A stretch of 64,000 bases of DNA from Methanosarcina sp. MSH10X1 (GTDB lineage Archaea > Halobacteriota > Methanosarcinia > Methanosarcinales > Methanosarcinaceae): assembly GCF_004099695.1 (NCBI RefSeq), contig NZ_SCHL01000003.1, positions 186,001 through 250,000 of the forward strand, written 5' to 3'. The position numbers and the translations under genes are program-made. Of this stretch, positions 61,988 through 64,000 are shown one piece after another. The notes below the pieces were generated by a model. It did not search any database. It saw only the letters and a program-made list of their open reading frames with translations, and was not told the origin of the DNA. The first letter of the stretch is position 1; each line of letters starts with the position of its first letter.

Positions 61988-63103
61988 TTGCTCAATATAC
62001 TGGTAATAGGAAACGGGCAATGTGGGAACAGGATTCTTGATTCCATTAACCGGCACGCTCTGGGAGGGGGGAAAAGCTGCAGTAAGCTTGCAAGGTTTTA
62101 TTCCAGACAGAAATTCAAGAGCCATGTGGAAACTCTTGCACTGAACACTGCAATTAATGATCTTAAGGAAATGAAATTTACGAAAGCCAGAGATAGAATC
62201 CATATCGAGCAGCTGCACGGCGTAGGTGCAAACCGTAATATAGGGAAGCAGGTCTTTGAGGACAAAAAAGAGAGAATAATGCGGCAGATTGAAGAAAGGG
62301 GCAATTTTGATATCGCTTTCGTGATAACCTCGGCATCGGGAGGGACTGGCTCTTCTTTTACTCCTCTGCTCGTAAAAGAAATGAAAGCCCGGTACAACTA
62401 TCCTGTTTATTGTCTCGTTGTGCTTCCTTTCAGGGAGGAAGGAACGCTTTATCTGCAAAATACCGCCTTTTCGATCCGGGAAATCCGACAGAGCGGAGCC
62501 GATGGGATAATCCTTGCAGATAACCAGTACCTTAAAAATATCGGAGGAAGCATTCAGGAGGCGTACGACGGTATCAATGACATGATTACCGAACGCATTC
62601 TTTTCCTGCTCGATGCCCTTGACAGTGAGATGATGATGGTTACGGACCTTGGGGACTTTAAATCTGTTATGAGCGGGGGAGCAGGGATTGCTACAATGGG
62701 CTTTTACAGGGCTGAGAGGGAAACATCCATTAAAACCGCAATCCAGAATACCCTCTCTCCGTCAGGGCTTCTCTTTTCCACAGACATATATGAGGAAGCA
62801 AGCCGGGCAATGATCATTATAAGAGGCGACCGTAAGTACCTGAATGTAGATGAGATCTCAGGTGAAATCGAAAAGCTCTCAGGAGCCATAGGACACGTCT
62901 TTAAGGGAATAATCGTGCGCAGCGGTGAATTTCCTCAGGTTCTGTCCGTACTTACCCTGGAGTCAGCCCGTGAAATGGAAAAGCTGTACGGTGTAGCTAT
63001 CCAAGCAATCCAGCAGGAAAAAGAAAAAAAGCAAAGGGTAGAAAAAGAAGCCGAGCTTGACAAAACTTTCTCGCGGATCGAGGGACTGGAACCTGAATAC
63101 TGA
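61988..63103 (+). CDS. Divergent tubulin/FtsZ-family GTPase
   Basis: The 371-residue protein has the tubulin-type nucleotide-binding start NILVIGNGQCGNRILDSI (residues 3-20), in which GNGQCGN resembles tubulin's GQCGNQ as much as FtsZ's GGAGNN. The signature glycine loop is ITSASGGTGSSFTPLLVKEM (about 113-132), with GGTGS at 118-122. The GTPase fold seems complete, and a coiled, charged tail follows (about 340-371). TTG 61988 is the start with GGAGGAG at 61977-61983. Canonical FtsZ genes are not in this window; this is a third-type archaeal relative of the CetZ/FtsZ-like proteins, with unknown role, perhaps in shape or division. Confidence 0.8.
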   Translation: MLNILVIGNGQCGNRILDSINRHALGGGKSCSKLARFYSRQKFKSHVETLALNTAINDLKEMKFTKARDRIHIEQLHGVGANRNIGKQVFEDKKERIMRQIEERGNFDIAFVITSASGGTGSSFTPLLVKEMKARYNYPVYCLVVLPFREEGTLYLQNTAFSIREIRQSGADGIILADNQYLKNIGGSIQEAYDGINDMITERILFLLDALDSEMMMVTDLGDFKSVMSGGAGIATMGFYRAERETSIKTAIQNTLSPSGLLFSTDIYEEASRAMIIIRGDRKYLNVDEISGEIEKLSGAIGHVFKGIIVRSGEFPQVLSVLTLESAREMEKLYGVAIQAIQQEKEKKQRVEKEAELDKTFSRIEGLEPEY

Positions 63104-63349
63104 ACTAAGGAATTTCTCACTTTGAGGTTTCAGGTTAACAGGCAAGAAGATTACCTTTTTAACAGGACTTTAAGAAATCCACTTTTGAAAGCGTCCCGGC
63201 TCCCGGTTCAAACTTTTAGAAATTTAAATATCTCTTAAAAACGCGAATTTATTTATCTAGCGTAACTCTTTTGGGAAGAGATTTATGAATAACGTATTAT
63301 TTAATTTCTATCCGATCTCTATTAATTTCCATCTATTTTTCTGATATTA

Positions 63350-63441
63350 TTCAATTTTACTAGCAATTAGCAGATCTTTATTCAATTTTACTAGCAATTA
63401 GCAGATCTTTATTCAATTTTACTAGCAATTTAGCGAATTTT
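63350..63441. repeat. 31-base tandem repeat, about 2.6 copies
   Basis: TTCAATTTTACTAGCAATTAG plus CAGATCTTTA begins at 63350, 63381 and 63412, exactly 31 bases apart. The first two units are identical; the third diverges after about 20 bases. Roughly three helical turns per unit would place bound proteins on the same face upstream of the transporter gene. Confidence 0.9.
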
Positions 63442-63668
63442 TACCCAATTTTTAACCAGCAATCTTGCGGATTAGCTTACGGGTTAATACTTACAAGCAT
63501 CAATCCGCCAAAAACAGAAGCAATCAAAGATTATTAATTCAAGCGATTGGGGGCAAGCCAGGTTCGAGTTATGCAGCAGGTTTAGTTTCATTCCGGTTTA
63601 AAGATCATAATAAATCACTAAATTATGCATGATGTTAAGACTTAAACAATAAACAGGTAAATTTAGTT

Positions 63669-63681
63669 AATTATATGTAAT
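63669..63681 (+). promoter_or_regulatory. TATA-like box before the ABC transporter lipoprotein
   Basis: AATTATATGTAAT is placed about 40 bases upstream of ATG 63714, giving a leader of about 15 bases that carries the GAGGATGGT ribosome binding site (63702-63710). Confidence 0.4.
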
Positions 63682-63713
63682 ACTTTTACTCTCTATTTAC
63701 AGAGGATGGTAAC

Positions 63714-64000
63714 ATGAAATTAAATTATAGTAACAAATTAAATAAAATTATTTTAATAGGTCTACTTATTGCTGCTCTGGTAATGACCTCCGGATGCGCG
63801 GAAGATTCCGCCTCAAGTGATAATTCGGAAGCACCGGTTCAGGTAGAAGCTTCAGCAGTTGTGGATACCGGTGAGGTAGCAGAGTCAGCAGATCTCACAA
63901 TCACGGACGGGTTCGGCAGGGAAGTTACCATACCCGGAAATGCGGAAAGGGTCGTTTGCTCGGGAGCTGGCTGCCTGCGCTACCTTGTGTACCTGCAGGC
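63714..64000 (+). CDS. Metal-chelate/cobalamin-type ABC transporter substrate-binding lipoprotein (partial)
   Basis: The frame starts at ATG 63714 and runs off the right edge. A signal peptide ends in a lipobox, VMTSGCAED (the cysteine is about residue 28), so it is a membrane-anchored lipoprotein. After a Ser/Ala/Glu linker comes LTITDGFGREVTIPGNAERV, the typical start of the iron-siderophore/cobalamin/corrinoid binding-protein family (BtuF-like). Only about 95 residues are present, so ligand and partners cannot be told. The upstream 31-base repeats may be regulatory. Confidence 0.85.
   Translation, partial: MKLNYSNKLNKIILIGLLIAALVMTSGCAEDSASSDNSEAPVQVEASAVVDTGEVAESADLTITDGFGREVTIPGNAERVVCSGAGCLRYLVYLQ

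Larger units (their letters stand above)
63104..63713. other. Intergenic region with a 31-base repeat
   Basis: About 610 AT-rich bases separate the tubulin-like gene and the lipoprotein gene. A tandem repeat (63350-63441) is the main feature; TATA-like boxes lie near 63671 and elsewhere. No gene is visible. Confidence 0.5.

Overview
The window is archaeal and almost certainly from a Methanosarcina species. Support: an S10/spc-type ribosomal operon with archaeal-only members (L32e, L19e, S4e and the RNase P protein Rnp1), archaeal S-adenosylmethionine synthetase, digeranylgeranylglyceryl phosphate synthase, deoxyhypusine synthase, indolepyruvate:ferredoxin oxidoreductase, PGF-pre-PGF and PEF-CTERM surface proteins, and GGAGGTGA-type ribosome binding sites. 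Coding strands read with the standard code; no tRNA, rRNA, CRISPR array, transposase gene or pyrrolysine gene was found.

Layout. (1) 1-9816, minus strand: one compact ribosomal-protein operon in the order L3-L4-L23-L2-S19-L22-S3-L29-Rnp1-S17-L14-L24-S4e-L5-S14-S8-L6-L32e-L19e-L18, entering at L3 and running off the left edge inside L18. (2) 9817-18415: a noncoding leader region with repeats and a possible RNA, a 51-residue Cys-rich protein, then a surface-protein sorting neighbourhood: a PEF-CTERM protein, a large DUF1616 membrane protein, an M48 protease and archaeosortase C. (3) 18890-30944: a mostly same-strand glycan-assembly run (polysaccharide deacetylase, FemAB-like, DegT aminotransferase, DUF354, methyltransferase, GNAT, PIG-L deacetylase, WbqC, three glycosyltransferase-like proteins, flippase). 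It becomes markedly AT-rich after about 21 kb, which suggests transfer. (4) 31243-42748: a mosaic of paralogues and wrecks: GT4, a beta-helix protein with a dockerin-like tail, three VanZ-family copies (one internally deleted), a second flippase, an intact and a shattered aglH-like gene, a MITE-like insertion, and a second PEF-CTERM protein. (5) 42898-54481: housekeeping genes (iorAB, CooC-type ATPase, pyrF, deoxyhypusine synthase, thioredoxin-like, zinc protein, HARP-type RNase P, SAM synthetase, DGGGP synthase). (6) 55163-64000: a Ser/Asp-repeat PGF-pre-PGF protein, the complete NAD de novo set nadA, nadX, nadC, a surface protein with CARDB/DUF11-like repeats, a divergent tubulin/FtsZ-family GTPase, and the start of a metal-chelate ABC transporter lipoprotein.

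How it fits together. The most interesting unit is the juxtaposition of archaeosortase C, two substrates bearing its PEF-CTERM signal, a DUF1616 protein, and a glycan locus that opens with a polysaccharide deacetylase and a FemAB-like protein. Bacterial XrtA/PEP-CTERM exopolysaccharide loci carry the same two families next to exosortase. I infer an archaeal counterpart: surface proteins are cut and anchored while a lipid-linked glycan is built and flipped by neighbouring genes. Next to it lies an actively rearranging block (vanZ, aglH, flippase copies) of the sort expected of fast-changing surface-glycan loci.
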